This document shows positions 52,101 through 62,865 of a stretch of DNA of 64,000 nt, piece after piece. The notes under the pieces are model-generated. The model made no database searches and was not told the origin of the DNA. It saw nothing but the letters and a program-made list of their open reading frames with translations. Made by a program: the position numbers and the translations under genes. The first letter of the stretch is position 1. Every line of letters begins with the position of its first letter. This DNA is from Oreocharis arfaki (lineage: Eukaryota > Chordata > Aves > Passeriformes > Paramythiidae): positions 496,001-560,000 of the forward strand of contig VZRR01011663.1 in NCBI GenBank assembly GCA_013398015.1, read 5' to 3'.

Positions 52101-54439
52101 AGAGAAGCCTTTAAAAATATAGCAGTACAAGGTCTGCAAACAGAACTATAAGAAAAAAAAGCTGTATAAGCAACCACAGTTTTCAGGTAAAAGCAAATAA
52201 GTCACCTGTTTCCTCATGTATATCTTTACCTAAAATCCTCAAGGTTTGCGTTACCTTCAAAAGTAGAAAACTTTGGTTTTAGAGCAAATGTTTGTGTTAA
52301 AAAACCAAACAAACAAGCCCCCCCCAAACAAATAAAAAACCACCACAGCAAACAAAACCCCAACCAAACCCTCAATTCCTAAATTCTGCCTCTTTTTTTT
52401 TCCCCTTTACCTAACTTCCCACACTTCCATACCTTAAAGGCACTTTATATGCTTCACTTGCTTCACCTGGCCATTTTTATTGCTTAAGACCTCACACAGT
52501 CTAAAAGAATATTCGTTGAGCACACAGCCACATTTAAGCTTCTGACTTCTAACATGAGCTTCTATCAGCTTTTGATAGCAATCACTATATACAATTTGGA
52601 CAAGTTATGAGAGCAGATTATCTTATTAGCAAACAAAGCATTTCGCTTCAGTATATTCTAAATAGGAAAAAATCCATATGCCACCTCGGCATAGCTTAAG
52701 TACCAGTACTTCCGTGAATTTAACTAAGATGCCAATATGAATAAAATTAACTCAAATATCTGGTTACAGAACTGGGCACTAAATCCATAGGCTTCTAAAT
52801 ATTAAAACTATACCAAAAATCTTAAGTTAGACCCAACATCACTACATTAATTCATCCTTACCTCTTAGTTACATCCTAGCAGTGATTTTGCAAGCAATAT
52901 ATTCACTTCCATAAAAAAAAAACCCACGTTGAAAAGTTAGTCAGACAGTTCAGAATGACATCTCCTTTTAACACACTACACATGCTCGCTCCTATGCAAA
53001 TCAAGTTTTAAGTGTCATGCTGTCAAGAAAAATGATAATTCCCTAGTCATATCTTATCTTTTCAAGGAAGTAAGAACTACAGAACGTTTTACAATAGAAG
53101 ATTGTATCATATGTTTAATAAAACCTGCCGCTTGCATGAAAGCCCAGAGAGATGTTGTATTTGAAGCTGACAATGAAAAATAAAAAATCAAAAAACCCAA
53201 CCGGCGAACAAAACACACAAAAGTGGGAAGCATTTCAAGTTTTATACATGCCTATTCTTCTTTTTCCTCAGCCCTCTCTCAGCTTAATGCAATATAAAAG
53301 TCCATTAATAAAAGCGTGAGCATATGTAAAGCAGACTTAGAGCTGTATTGGGTCATTAACTGTGATAGACCCTCTTAAGGAATATATCCATGTGCTTATT
53401 AGGAAAAGTTCCAACCTGAAAATCACTTTAAGTACGGCGCCTTATCAATGTCTGACAATCAGGCATTACCTGCAGCAAAACGTACATTGCTAAGTCAAGT
53501 CTGCTTTTGAATGCTCCCCTAAATTTGGTTGAAATTTGTTCTATTAAAAACCAACCAACCAAAAAAAACCCCAAACCCAAGAAAATAAACTCCCAAACCA
53601 AAAAGCTACTCATACTTTTTTGATCTATTGAAATTAGGTTCATTGCAATTAAGTTTTTCCTTTGGAGTTTAGAACAAATATTGTGAGATTACCTTGGTAT
53701 TTGAAAATTTGTAAGTAAAACAGAACTGCAGCTGATAGTCAAGGCAGATTATCTCCAGTTAACCAAGTGAGTTAGTGCAGAACATTATCTGTAAGGGGAA
53801 ATTGCCTCATTTGAATCTTTCCACTCTCAGTGCAGTTTACAATATATACGTCTTTGTTCAGGCTGGGAAGGTAGGAGGCTTCCCAAGGTACAGATTTTTT
53901 GATTAGTTATTTTTCTTTAAAGTGGTTCAATCCTGGTTTTTTGCTTTGTAGCAAAGGTACCCAGAACCTCTGTGTGGAACTCCATCCACTCTTCCTTCCC
54001 TAAGCTACTTCAGAAGAACTAAGCAAACTATTTGAGTCTGTCCTTTATATAAATTATGAGCAAAGGGGGAAGAAAATAATTGCAAAACATTTAAACTGGG
54101 ATTTGATCTCCAACAGCGTTATGATGTTTCACACATTTTATTAAAAGTTTCTGCTTAATCCACAAACGCTCAGTTAAAAAGCCCCAACGAAGTGTGACTC
54201 AAAAAGAACAGCAGTTGCATTTACTGTTACGTCATACAACATAATAAACCTATTGAAGTCTCAGGCGTACTGCTGTGCATCTCCTTCTGGTAAGACTTTG
54301 CAGTTTGTTTTTCTAAACATAGCTAAACTGACACAAGGAGGTAGGTAAATTTCACAGAAGAGTAAGATGTAGCCATTAAAGATGCCGACATTACACTTCT
54401 GGAGATACTTGATCCTACTTCTCTGCAGCAAACCATTGT
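49150..54439. other. AT-rich tract, simple sequence only
   Basis: Contains a short GGA/AGA-rich run (49456-49480) and two A/C-rich low-complexity stretches (about 52298-52372 and 53545-53605). No gene or transposon is recognised. If the minus-strand gene is real, this is the start of its first intron. Confidence 0.5.
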
Positions 54440-54938
54440 GAAACCAACGCCGAGTGAAACAAGTTGAGCGAATTGCTGGCAGCACCGCTCCCGCCACCCG
54501 GGAGGAAGCCGCGGCACCCGCTGCCCACGGCAACACAGAAAGGCTGCTTCTCCCTCCCCACGCTCCTGTCCCGCGGCAGTCCTCTCCCGCTTCTCTCTGC
54601 CCCTCACCCCGCTGGAAACTTTCTGCGGGGCGCGGCACGGCCGCTGGCACCAGTGCCGAGCCGCTGGGGCTGCGGGATGCCGGCGCCGCACGCCCCGCCC
54701 CGGCGGGGGAGGCACAGCCTCGGGCACCGCGCTGGGGTACCGGAGCACCAAACGTGTCCTGCCGAACACACCGATGTGCCACTCTACACCGCGGGCCGCC
54801 TCCCGCCCGCCTCCCCTGCCCTTCGCCTCTCTGCCGGCGGCCGCGGGATAACTTTCCAGGACACGCGTGCCCTCTCCCGGCACTGGAGGCGTGTCGGGTC
54901 GGGTCGGGCCGGGCGGGGCAGGCGTATGGGGCGCTTAC

Positions 54939-55260
54939 CTGATGTCCCCGCTCGGCTGCAGGGCAGGGCAGCGTCCCCGCGGTCCCCTTCATGCCCGAGG
55001 GGCTGCCTTGCCCGCACACACGTCCTCATCCAGCTTGCTGGCCGCGGGCTGCGCCTCTTTCCCTCGCCCTGGAGGGGCGGGCGCCGCTCTCGCGGTCTCC
55101 CCGGCGCGGCAGGGAGGGAAGGAAGAACAGAGGGCGGGCGCCAGGAGGAGGAGAAGGAGAAGCCGAGCAGGGGGCGGGAGACGAACTGCGCCCTCCCTCT
55201 CTCCGCCCCAGCCGCCGAGCGGACACAGAGCGGCGGTGGATGGGCTGCGGTCGTCGGCCA
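54939..55260 (-). other. Probable first exon of a leftward gene (5' boundary unknown)
   Basis: The minus strand reads GGGGACATCAG|GTAAGCGCCC, a near-consensus 5' splice site inside the CpG island, with the exon ending at 54939. The start is placed arbitrarily at the ATG near 55261, since the transcription start cannot be read from sequence. The exon is probably mostly 5' UTR: the frame that would run into the candidate start codon at 23104 has a TGA at 54989-54991. Confidence 0.45.
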
Positions 55261-55261
55261 T
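54989..55261 (-). CDS. Short open frame with signal-peptide-like segment in the CpG island
   Basis: Ninety codons from an ATGG start. Residues about 27-46 read RLPPPARLLLLLLLAPALCS, that is a basic residue, a hydrophobic core and a small-residue end like a signal peptide, followed by a Pro/Ala/Arg-rich tail. The Leu run comes from a (GGA)n stretch on the plus strand, so it may be an accident of simple sequence. It ends 50 bases before the donor at 54938. It could be an upstream open frame or nothing at all. Confidence 0.12.
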   Translation of the reverse strand: MADDRSPSTAALCPLGGWGGEREGAVRLPPPARLLLLLLLAPALCSSFPPCRAGETARAAPAPPGRGKEAQPAASKLDEDVCAGKAAPRA

Positions 55262-55290
55262 GGGAAGCGCAGGGCTTCCCCCGGCCGCTG

Positions 55291-55404
55291 CTGCACCGAG
55301 TCCCTGCCGTGTGTCCCTGGCTCTGAAGGGCAGGGCAGGCAGGGCTCGGCTGCACCGCGTCCCTGCCGTGTGTCCCCGGCTCTGGCGGGCAGGGCAGAGC
55401 TCGG
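55291..55404. repeat. Tandem duplication (59 + 55 bp) in the CpG island
   Basis: The unit starting CTGCACCG(A/C)GTCCCTGCCG and ending GGGCTCGG/GAGCTCGG occurs twice head to tail, with a few substitutions and a 4-base deletion in the second unit. Confidence 0.85.
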
Positions 55405-55475
55405 CGGTGCCTCTGGAGGGCGCCCCGATCCCAAAGCTCAGCGCTTTGGCGGAGCGCCCAGGCTCCAGGGCCGGC

Positions 55476-55505
55476 GGCTGGGCTGGGCTGGGCTGGGCTG
55501 GGCTG
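55476..55505 (+). repeat. (GGCTG)6 repeat with G-quadruplex potential
   Basis: Six uninterrupted GGCTG units give five GGG runs separated by CT on the plus strand, which satisfies the usual G3N1-7 quadruplex pattern. It lies within the CpG island. Confidence 0.9.
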
Positions 55506-56884
55506 ACACCGCCGCGCCTCTCCCGCTGCCGGGGATGGAGTTTGGGGCCGGCCTCAGGGTCGGACGGACGGCCTGGGGAGACTTAGGGATGTGTGGTAGG
55601 AGCCGGGTCAGGACAGGTGCAGTGGAGTGCACGAAAGGAGCTGAGGGGCGGATGCCGGAGGAGATTGTGAGAATACAGGTTTGCGCAGTTTAGGAGAAGA
55701 AAAAGGGATCGAGGAGGTAAAGAGGGAAACTCACCGAGACAGAGAAGAAGGGTGATGTGTAGATTAGGAAAATGAATGATAAATACATTTTTTCGTAATA
55801 AATTTTGCAGGAAGGGTGTTCAGAAAGGTAGAAAGGAGTGAATACCAATGGGATAACTGAAGAGGAGACAGGAGTAGGAAAGGATTGTCGGTCAACAAAG
55901 GGGAAAATGTATCCTGGCAAAGCCAGGGTTTGGGAAGGTGAAGAGACTAAGGACATAAGGATTCTGAGGAAGCCAAAATTTTACTGGGCTTGGCAGGAAA
56001 TACATGTGAAACTTAGATGGTGGATATGGAGAAGAAGTTTAGCTACCTTATCCTAGAGGTTAGGAAATTGAGTCACTGAGGAAGTGATTTTAACTTAGAG
56101 GGGATTTTAATTAGGGGAAATATGCACAAGTGGAAGCATTGGAAAAGTAGGAAATAAGCACTGCAGGTATTGCTGGACAGGGAGGAACTCTGAGATCAAA
56201 AGAACAATTCGCACCTTGAAAGAGCTAGTGCATCTGAGCAGAACACACTACGTTCTTGGTTGAAAGGGGTGGGAGTATTGCTTCTATATGGGATAGAAAT
56301 CACTCTATCCAGAAAGTTCTGTAAGAATTGTGCAGTATATTTTACCATTTTCTGGCAAATCATGCCATCCTACATAGGTAGTGGAGAGTTGGATTCAAGC
56401 TCTCCAAGCTGACCTCACCTTTACAATGAGTGTAGCAAAGTGGACCCTGACCATCCAGGACTAGCAGTAAAAGCAGTATTTCCTGCAGACTTGGTATTGT
56501 CCTAGCCCTTAGAGAACGGAATTGAGCTTTAGCTTTAGCCAACCCAATCTGAAGAATGTATAGGCATGTAGATTCATTGTTTTTAGTGTTTACTGATTAG
56601 AAGTTCATGCTGCTGAACTGAGCTATCCAGTCTACTGCCCCTCATGTGGAAAATGACTTGAGATACGATGGGATACAAACTGGGGTATGTGAAACAGGAG
56701 TAGAAATTACTGTGTTTACACTGAAGTGTGTCATTGAAGTATTTACTTCAAAAATGAGAGGAAAAAATGCTGAACATCAAATGTTCTCTTCATCCAGATG
56801 ATAATTTATTATTGGAATAACCCCTTTCTCCACTGACTTCCTGCAACTTTTTGACCTACAACAGTCTGATTTTTTTTTCATGTA

Positions 56885-56952
56885 TTTTTGTTTGGTTGGT
56901 TTTGGTTTTGTTTGGTTTTTTGTTTGTTTGCTTTGCTTTGCTTTGTTTTGTT
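56885..56952. repeat. (TTTG)n-like low-complexity run
   Basis: Interrupted TTTG, GGTT and CTTTG units over about 68 bases. It is simple sequence, and the Phe/Leu/Cys-rich open frame across it is an artefact. Confidence 0.8.
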
Positions 56953-58769
56953 GACAAGACAGAGTTTTATTCTGGTGTATTATAACCCCTTGTATCTCAG
57001 CTATTGTCAGACAGCTGTAGTTAACTGTAGTAAATTTGTGTCCAGCACAAGGCTTGTATTGCAGGCACAGGCTAGCCAGGGTATAGATTGGATTGGGGAA
57101 AAAAAAAAAAAGGGATCCTAGCCTGCTTTGGGGTAGGGTAGGACTATGTAATCTGTATCTCTCCCTTTGGTTTTCTCTCTTAATTTTTCCTCCTGCCCTT
57201 TATTGTGCAGAATCTTCCTTCTTCTTGTGGCTCATCAATCCTACCACTGTACTAATGTCTAAAACTAATTTTACATATTTTGTATGTATGTAGAAATTTT
57301 TATAGGAGTTGTTACCAGAGATCTAGAGGATGATACTTCAGTAGCCATCTCTTGCATAAAAATGATGTGCCAGTCTGGACTTCCAGTTGCTGTTGTAGTT
57401 TTGGGGAAAATAATGATGGTTAAAAATAAATGTTTAGCTGGTCGTTCGTAGGACCTGGAAGTTCTCTGGTAGTTACCTGTGGAACTGCTGCTCAGGACTG
57501 GTGAAAATCTTGTATATATGAAACAAGGTGAGATCAGCATTTTCAAGTAATTTCTGAGCTTTTTCACCCCTGGGTTTTTTTGGTGGTCATTATGAAGATG
57601 TGTAGCTAATCAGGAAATCTTTTGTGAGAGGCTGCTCTGTGAGGTGCTGTTTGCTACCAGTTCGTATTGTGTGTAACGAATCTCTTTTGGTCCCTTGAAC
57701 TGTTTTGTGTCTGAATTTGAGATAATGTACTGCAAATTATTGTCCTGGATACACTAGCAAATTTAATCAAAATCACTGGAAAATTCAGTCATTTTCTTAA
57801 AAGTCTGTACTTGTTAACATACTCTATGCTTGTTAACATAATCCATAATGTACATGGATTTGTAAATCCAAAGTATATTTTAAAAATTCTTGGTATGGGT
57901 AAAATGCTCATGGCATGCTTTAATCACTGGGACAGCATTTGAATTTGATATGTTGATCACCTAGATTCAGTGGTATTAATAACTTGTGCATAAGAATCTG
58001 TTCCATATAAAATGAGATACTGTATTATGGATACCAACTGAAAACTCCCTGAAGAAAACATATTTATTCTAAGTAATTTTGTATTTTCTCTTTGAAGACA
58101 GATTGCTTGTACAGTGGAATAAGCAATGAGTGAGAGAAAAATATAAAGATATTTGGGTTTGTAATGAACTGGCTAACATGTTGATCAGTTCAGGTTTGTG
58201 GCGTCTATACCATCATGTAAACAGCTGTGTTCACCTTCTCCCTCACCTGTTCCCACCTCCCATTCACCTCTCACTGGCCATGTTGCTTATGTCTTTTTTG
58301 GATTCCTACTCAGCTGTGACAGAAGCTAAATAGCTTTCATGATAAAGAAACTCAAGGTCAGAGTTGGGAATAGCTCATACTGACAGCATGGATTCATCTG
58401 TGCTCAGCTGGCTCATAGCAGCTTACTCATCGTTCTTCAAAGACGCAGCCTTTGGGTTGTGCTATGACTTCTTACTGTGTTGTTGTGTGCCGTGTAACTG
58501 TTGATCTGCCAGCATAGCCTTACCCTTCAAAATTTGTATGCTGGACTGTGAAATAGCCAGGTTGTGTCTGGGAAATCTCTGTGGTTCGTGCTACAAACCC
58601 ACTACTGTTCATTGTGTACTTAAAAAACAGCAATGGCCTCCTCCCCCCTGCCAAAAAAAAAATACCGAACAAAAAACCAAAAAAAATGCCCTACAGTTCT
58701 TAATGTTTTCAAGGATTATGCCTCAGTGGTCAGCTTCCTTCTTAGAAAAAGTATCTTAGGTGGTTCTAT

Positions 58770-59115
58770 AAGGCTGTCTCCCTGGACAATGTCCAGCTGT
58801 GTAAGTTCAAGTCTGAAAAATGCAAGGTCGTCTGTCTCAGGGCTAAAGGATGCAACGACTGTTCTATGGCTACGTATCGTATGTCCTGCTTTTTCTGTGA
58901 GGACCTATACAAAACATAAAGCGAGCCTCTGACAGCTTATTATTATCCCCTGCAGGAAAGACAGGGCTTTGTCTGAGCTCCATGGTCAGGTATCAGTAAT
59001 AGCTCTCCTCTTGAAATCTAAGGATAGAATGACAAGGTGTTTCTTCACATTCAGACCCAGTGCCTGTGAAAAGAGCCCAGCCTAGGTGTAAGCTCCACAG
59101 GGCTGGAGCCCATGG
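58770..59115 (+). mobile_element. Possible very old CR1-like fragment
   Basis: AAAAATGCAAGGTCGTCTG, AAGGATAGAATGACAAGGTG and TTTCTTCACATTCAGA occur in the order and rough spacing of CR1 sense sequence (AATGCAAGGTCCTGC; GATAGGACAAGAGG; TTTCTTCAC). Similarity is too low to be sure by eye. Confidence 0.25.
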
Positions 59116-60914
59116 ACAACCTTTAGTTGTGAATTACACTGTGCTTTTTCTAACCCCAAGCTCCTGAGAAATTCGTACATGCTCTTCTTCAGTTTTTCTG
59201 TAGCCCGTTTTGTTTCTCATACTGCATCTGGAATCCATGATTGTCTCTCAAAGTTCTTTATGCTCTTTATATAGCCAACAAAAGGCGAAGTGCATCCTGA
59301 GCATTCTGAAGATTATTTTTGAGCATTTCTGGCTAGTCCTATTGACTCTACGGGAACTTAGGCAAGAATTTCAGGATCCGTTTGTAAACTGAGGTCTGCA
59401 GCCTTTTCTGGCACCATCTCCATTGAGGGGCCCCAGAGTGTAGGTATTGTTTCAGTCCAGTGCTCCTTTCAATGCAAACCTGCTAGATCCAACCAAGAGG
59501 AAACCCGGACAGGACAGTTTCCTTGGTCATTTCTGGCAGACAGTTTTTTGCATGTTTTCCTTGCCTCCTTTTTTCCCTTCACCCCTCTTAGGATTTTTTC
59601 GTCTTATATTTGAATGTACACTTTCAAAGATTTCTTGCATCAATGCAATTTTACTGTAATTAATTCAGACTACACATTTTGCTTGTCTTTTTGTACCCTT
59701 TATATCTGACCAATATGAATGCGCTGTTAGCAGAATGAACACAGTTCTCATTACTGAGAACTACCAGTTCTGCAACAATTTATATTGTATTATTTTCTTC
59801 TCAGTTGCTATTTTGTCTTTTTTTCTTCCCCTCTATCTGTGGAGAAAAGGATAAACTAATTAGATTTTAAATGCCATATTGAAGTTCTAAATAAGGTATT
59901 CCTCATTAAAAATAACCTTTTATTATGACCCATTTTGTCACAAAATGTCTTGTAGGTCATGCGTTGCCCCTGAGTTAAATTTTTAACAATTTTTTAAAAA
60001 GTTTACTTTTTAATTCTACCTGCTTAAACCAAGTCAGTCAGTGATACAATGTAGTTGGATAAGTGTTTTGGTAGTGTCGTGGTAAACGCGATCCATAAGC
60101 GTGAAACTGTTACTGTAAAGCAGTTGTAGTAGGGTGACAATTGCTTGAAAAAGTAATTGTCTCACAATGATGTATGGTAAAATAGTGTATTATATTTAAA
60201 CTGGTCAAATATGACAACGAAGACTTGTCTTTTTCTTTTTTTAAAAAAATGGGATTATTGCCTGCAATTATAAGAATCTTTTTCTGCAGTCGTACAAAGA
60301 AGATGGATCTCTTGTAGGTATTCTAGCAGTGGTTATAGACAAGCCCTTTAATATCCTTCTGAGAAAAGGGTTTAGAACATTGTTAACAAGGGCTTTCTGC
60401 TTTGCTTTGGTTCTGGTTTTACTTCTTCTATCTGAATTATACTATATCTCTTGCCAAATTGCTATCAACATGCATGTGGCATAAATGTTTTATTTTCAAA
60501 TCTTTACTGTCAGCCGAATAATGTCCTTTCATGACAATATCTATGGAAATGTCAATTCCTTGGAGGCTTTATAATAGTAATCAGTACTTTTGAAATTTCT
60601 TTTGTGCCATTATTCAGGCTTTAGAAAGAATGTCATACAGCCCTGAAGAGGAATTGTTTTGTTGACTCACTAGTTCTTGTGTCATCTAGATGAATTCATG
60701 CTCGCTACACGTCTTTTAAATGTACCAAGTAATGGTAATAACAAATCTGGTGCTTCAGCTATGTTACTACACTGAAATGTTATTTTACATCATTCTTTTA
60801 CTGTGCAGTAGTTATGCTGGAATTACCTCAGCTATCGCATCTTATATCTGTCATAAAATTTTAAGTTTAGTTTATATTACTATGTGCATCTTTGTTTCAC
60901 TTTTTACTTTTAAG

Positions 60915-60954
60915 GATATGGGTAGCACGTGTCTCAAGAAGGAGCATGAGGAAA
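60915..60954 (+). CDS. Candidate first coding exon, unrecognised product
   Basis: A long pyrimidine tract and acceptor (TTTGTTTCACTTTTTACTTTTAAG) precede 40 bases ending at GAGGAAA|GTAAGT. An ATG (context GATATGG) opens MGSTCLKKEHEE and leaves one base. A Gly at position 2 and Cys at 5 would suit lipid modification, but this is inference from five residues. The A left over would join GC of the segment at 62406 to give Ser. No match is recognised. Confidence 0.2.
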
Positions 60955-61257
60955 GTAAGTAACAATACAGAAACAAAATATTGCTCATTACAACCATCAG
61001 TATGGAGACAAATTAATACATAGTAGTACTTTCATGAGCAGGTCATGAATTCCATCCTATTTGTAGGCTGTTAGGAATATATACAACTCACTTCAGCTGT
61101 TGTACTGAGTATGTTCAGTTATATACGTGGCTGAATATTTACAGTGTGGACCATTACTTTAGGTGCCATAATGCATAGAGAAGTCCCTTAATAGTGCCTA
61201 AAGATAAAACCATTTAGAATAGTCCATGAGAAACAGTGCTCAAGTCTTATCCCACAG

Positions 61258-61455
61258 TCTCACATGTGGAATAGAGATGTGCCCTCTTTGCTGTGCCGTT
61301 GCTTCTGTCCTGACTCAAAAAAGAAAAACTTGGACTGTTATGAAATCACCAAGCAATTTGGAGTCTCTCAGAATTGCTTGTTCCCAATTAAAGCAGCTTT
61401 CACCCTTCAGTCTCGAGGCTACAATGATATTTGAAGCTGCATTCTTCTATGAGAG
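61258..61455 (+). CDS. Candidate internal exon (198 bp), unrecognised product
   Basis: Acceptor GTCTTATCCCACAG and donor ATGAGAG|GTGAGT bound exactly 198 bases with one open frame: one base, 65 codons (LTCGIEMCPLCCAVAS...FEAAFFYE), two bases. The length is a multiple of three, so it would be a phase-symmetric exon that can be skipped without changing frame. Its phases do not join directly to the segments at 60915 or 62406. No family is recognised. Confidence 0.22.
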
Positions 61456-62405
61456 GTGAGTGACGGAGTACGCCCTAAATTGTCCCTTGTCTACTTATAG
61501 TAGAATTTCTACTGTATATTCTTACAGAAGTTCAGAAACATTCTGAAGTTAGGTTCCGGTGTGGCAGATCACTTAAGCCTTCTAAAGGAATACAGGAGTT
61601 TCTGAGAGCCCTCAGTCCTGTGTTTCTGCTGTTCTGAAACACAGCAAAGAGACACAGATAATTTCCCACTGAAAAGGAGGGAATTACAGCAAATGGCAGC
61701 CAGAATAAAATAGCTACTTTAGAGTTGTGGCTACCTTTGCACAATTGAAGTCCAGTTCCATGAAAACACAAGAATTTTCAGGAACAGTAATTGAGATGAA
61801 ATAGCCGTGAGGAAAGCCTCTATTAAATTGTAGAATTCTTTAGCATATTTTCTCTGTAAAAAATAATAAAAAAATGTATCTCAGACTTTATTTTAGTATT
61901 AAACGTATTTTTTTTCTCAAAAAAAATGCACTTATGGCATTGAAAGGGATGACCAAGTAGATCTTGCTTCTGTGTAACTAGTGCAGGATATAAATTTTCT
62001 TTGCAAAATACAAATTAATTTAGGATAAATGTTATAAAGGTGAGAGTTGCTTATATAGACATAATGCAGGAAAAACGTTTTAAAATCTCCTATAAACTCC
62101 CACTACTCCCAATTCTGGTTCAACTTTTCAACCCTCAGTGTTATTATAGGCATAAATGTAGTTTCTGAGTAACTTCTTATTTCTAGGATCTGTATTTCCA
62201 CTGCTGAGTTTGTGAGCATGTTGGTTTAATTCTTTAGAAGTGCTGGAAGAGTGAAGGAATGAAAGGCTAGATATACTTCTGTGGGCAGTGTTTCTTAGCT
62301 CTGTGCTTAACCTCTGTGTTATTTGGGATTTTGTTAGGAGAATCATGTCTTTAATTGCACATTGTGTGCGCCTTATAGAACCTAAAGTAAGTTCCTGTAT
62401 TTCAG

Positions 62406-62503
62406 GCCGAGAAGTAGAGTTTCCGTTAGCTAAGGAGATTAACTGGAATCTGACGCGTTCTGGTGTGAATGAAGCATGTGTATATCTGAAGCCATATGCT
62501 TAA
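62406..62503 (+). CDS. Candidate terminal exon, unrecognised product
   Basis: Acceptor GTTCCTGTATTTCAG precedes an open frame (two bases, then REVEFPLAKEINWNLTRSG...LKPYA) ending at TAA 62501-62503. The phase fits the segment at 60915-60954, giving a hypothetical 45-residue product. No AATAAA follows before the CR1 remnant at 62588, which argues against a true last exon. Confidence 0.15.
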
Positions 62504-62544
62504 AATTACCTTCACAGAGTAATTACGTCATTCACTATTTTTTA

Positions 62545-62578
62545 ATGAAGTAATTAAATTAATTAATTATTACTTCAT
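62545..62578. repeat. 10-bp inverted repeat around an AATT-rich core
   Basis: ATGAAGTAAT and ATTACTTCAT are exact complementary arms separated by 14 bases of AT-only sequence. Confidence 0.8.
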
Positions 62579-62587
62579 AGAGTAGTT

Positions 62588-62865
62588 CTGTTCTAAAAGG
62601 AGCTCTAGAGGTCATCTTCATTCATTCCCGGCTCAAAGCAGGTCTAATTAGGTCGGGTTGCTCTGGGCTGTGTGAAGCTGAGCCTTGGACATCTGAGAGT
62701 CTATAGACAACCTCTCTGGGTAACCTGTTTGAAAATTGGATAACACTCAAGGTAATTCTTTCCCCCTAATATCTGCTCAGAATTTTCTATGTTCCGATCT
62801 GTGTCTGTTTCCTCTCCTCCCACCCCAGTTCACCTCCAAGAAGAGTCCGTCTCCCTCTTTATGAT
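62588..62865 (-). mobile_element. CR1 fragment, antisense (about 275 bp)
   Basis: The plus strand reads CTCTAGAGGTCATCTTCATTC, GGCTCAAAGCAGGTCTAATT, AACCTCTCTGGGTAACCTG, CCCTAATATCTGCTCAGAA and AGAAGAGTCCGTCTCCCTC in this order, the reverse complement of a CR1 3' region (CCCAGAGAGGTTGTGGA ... CCTGCTTTGAGCAGG ... GATGACCTCTAGAGG). It is the longest CR1 copy in the window. The final ATTCTRTGA repeats are missing. Confidence 0.8.

Larger units (their letters stand above)
54440..55640. promoter_or_regulatory. CpG island, probable promoter
   Basis: Within a window that is otherwise AT-rich and CpG-poor, about 1.2 kb is strongly GC-rich with very frequent CpG. It contains several GC boxes (GGGGCGGGCG at about 55074, GGGGGCGGGA at about 55167, CCGCCCGCCTCC at about 54796), no clear TATA box, a 57-bp tandem duplication and a (GGCTG)6 run. 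These are marks of a TATA-less CpG-island promoter. The minus-strand donor at 54938 points to transcription to the left. Plus-strand transcription from the same island is possible but no comparably strong donor is visible. Confidence 0.85.
55641..62587. other. Region right of the CpG island, no confident gene
   Basis: Composition drops back to AT-rich. There is a (TTTG)n low-complexity run at 56885-56952 and an A-rich run near 58650. Three plus-strand splice-bounded open segments are listed separately. Open frames reach 99 codons and lack motifs. Confidence 0.45.

Noticed and set aside
52298..53605. A/C-rich runs that could be telomere-like or processed-pseudogene tails
   Set aside because: They are irregular mixtures of AAAC, CCCC and AACC without a fixed unit, and no gene-like sequence adjoins them.
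54261..55693. Large open frames on both strands (409, 252, 239, 216, 186, 162 codons)
   Set aside because: All lie in the CpG island, where GC richness removes stop codons in every frame. The translations are Arg/Pro/Ala/Gly-rich, contain the tandem duplication twice and show no domain. Only the splice donor is taken as evidence of a gene.
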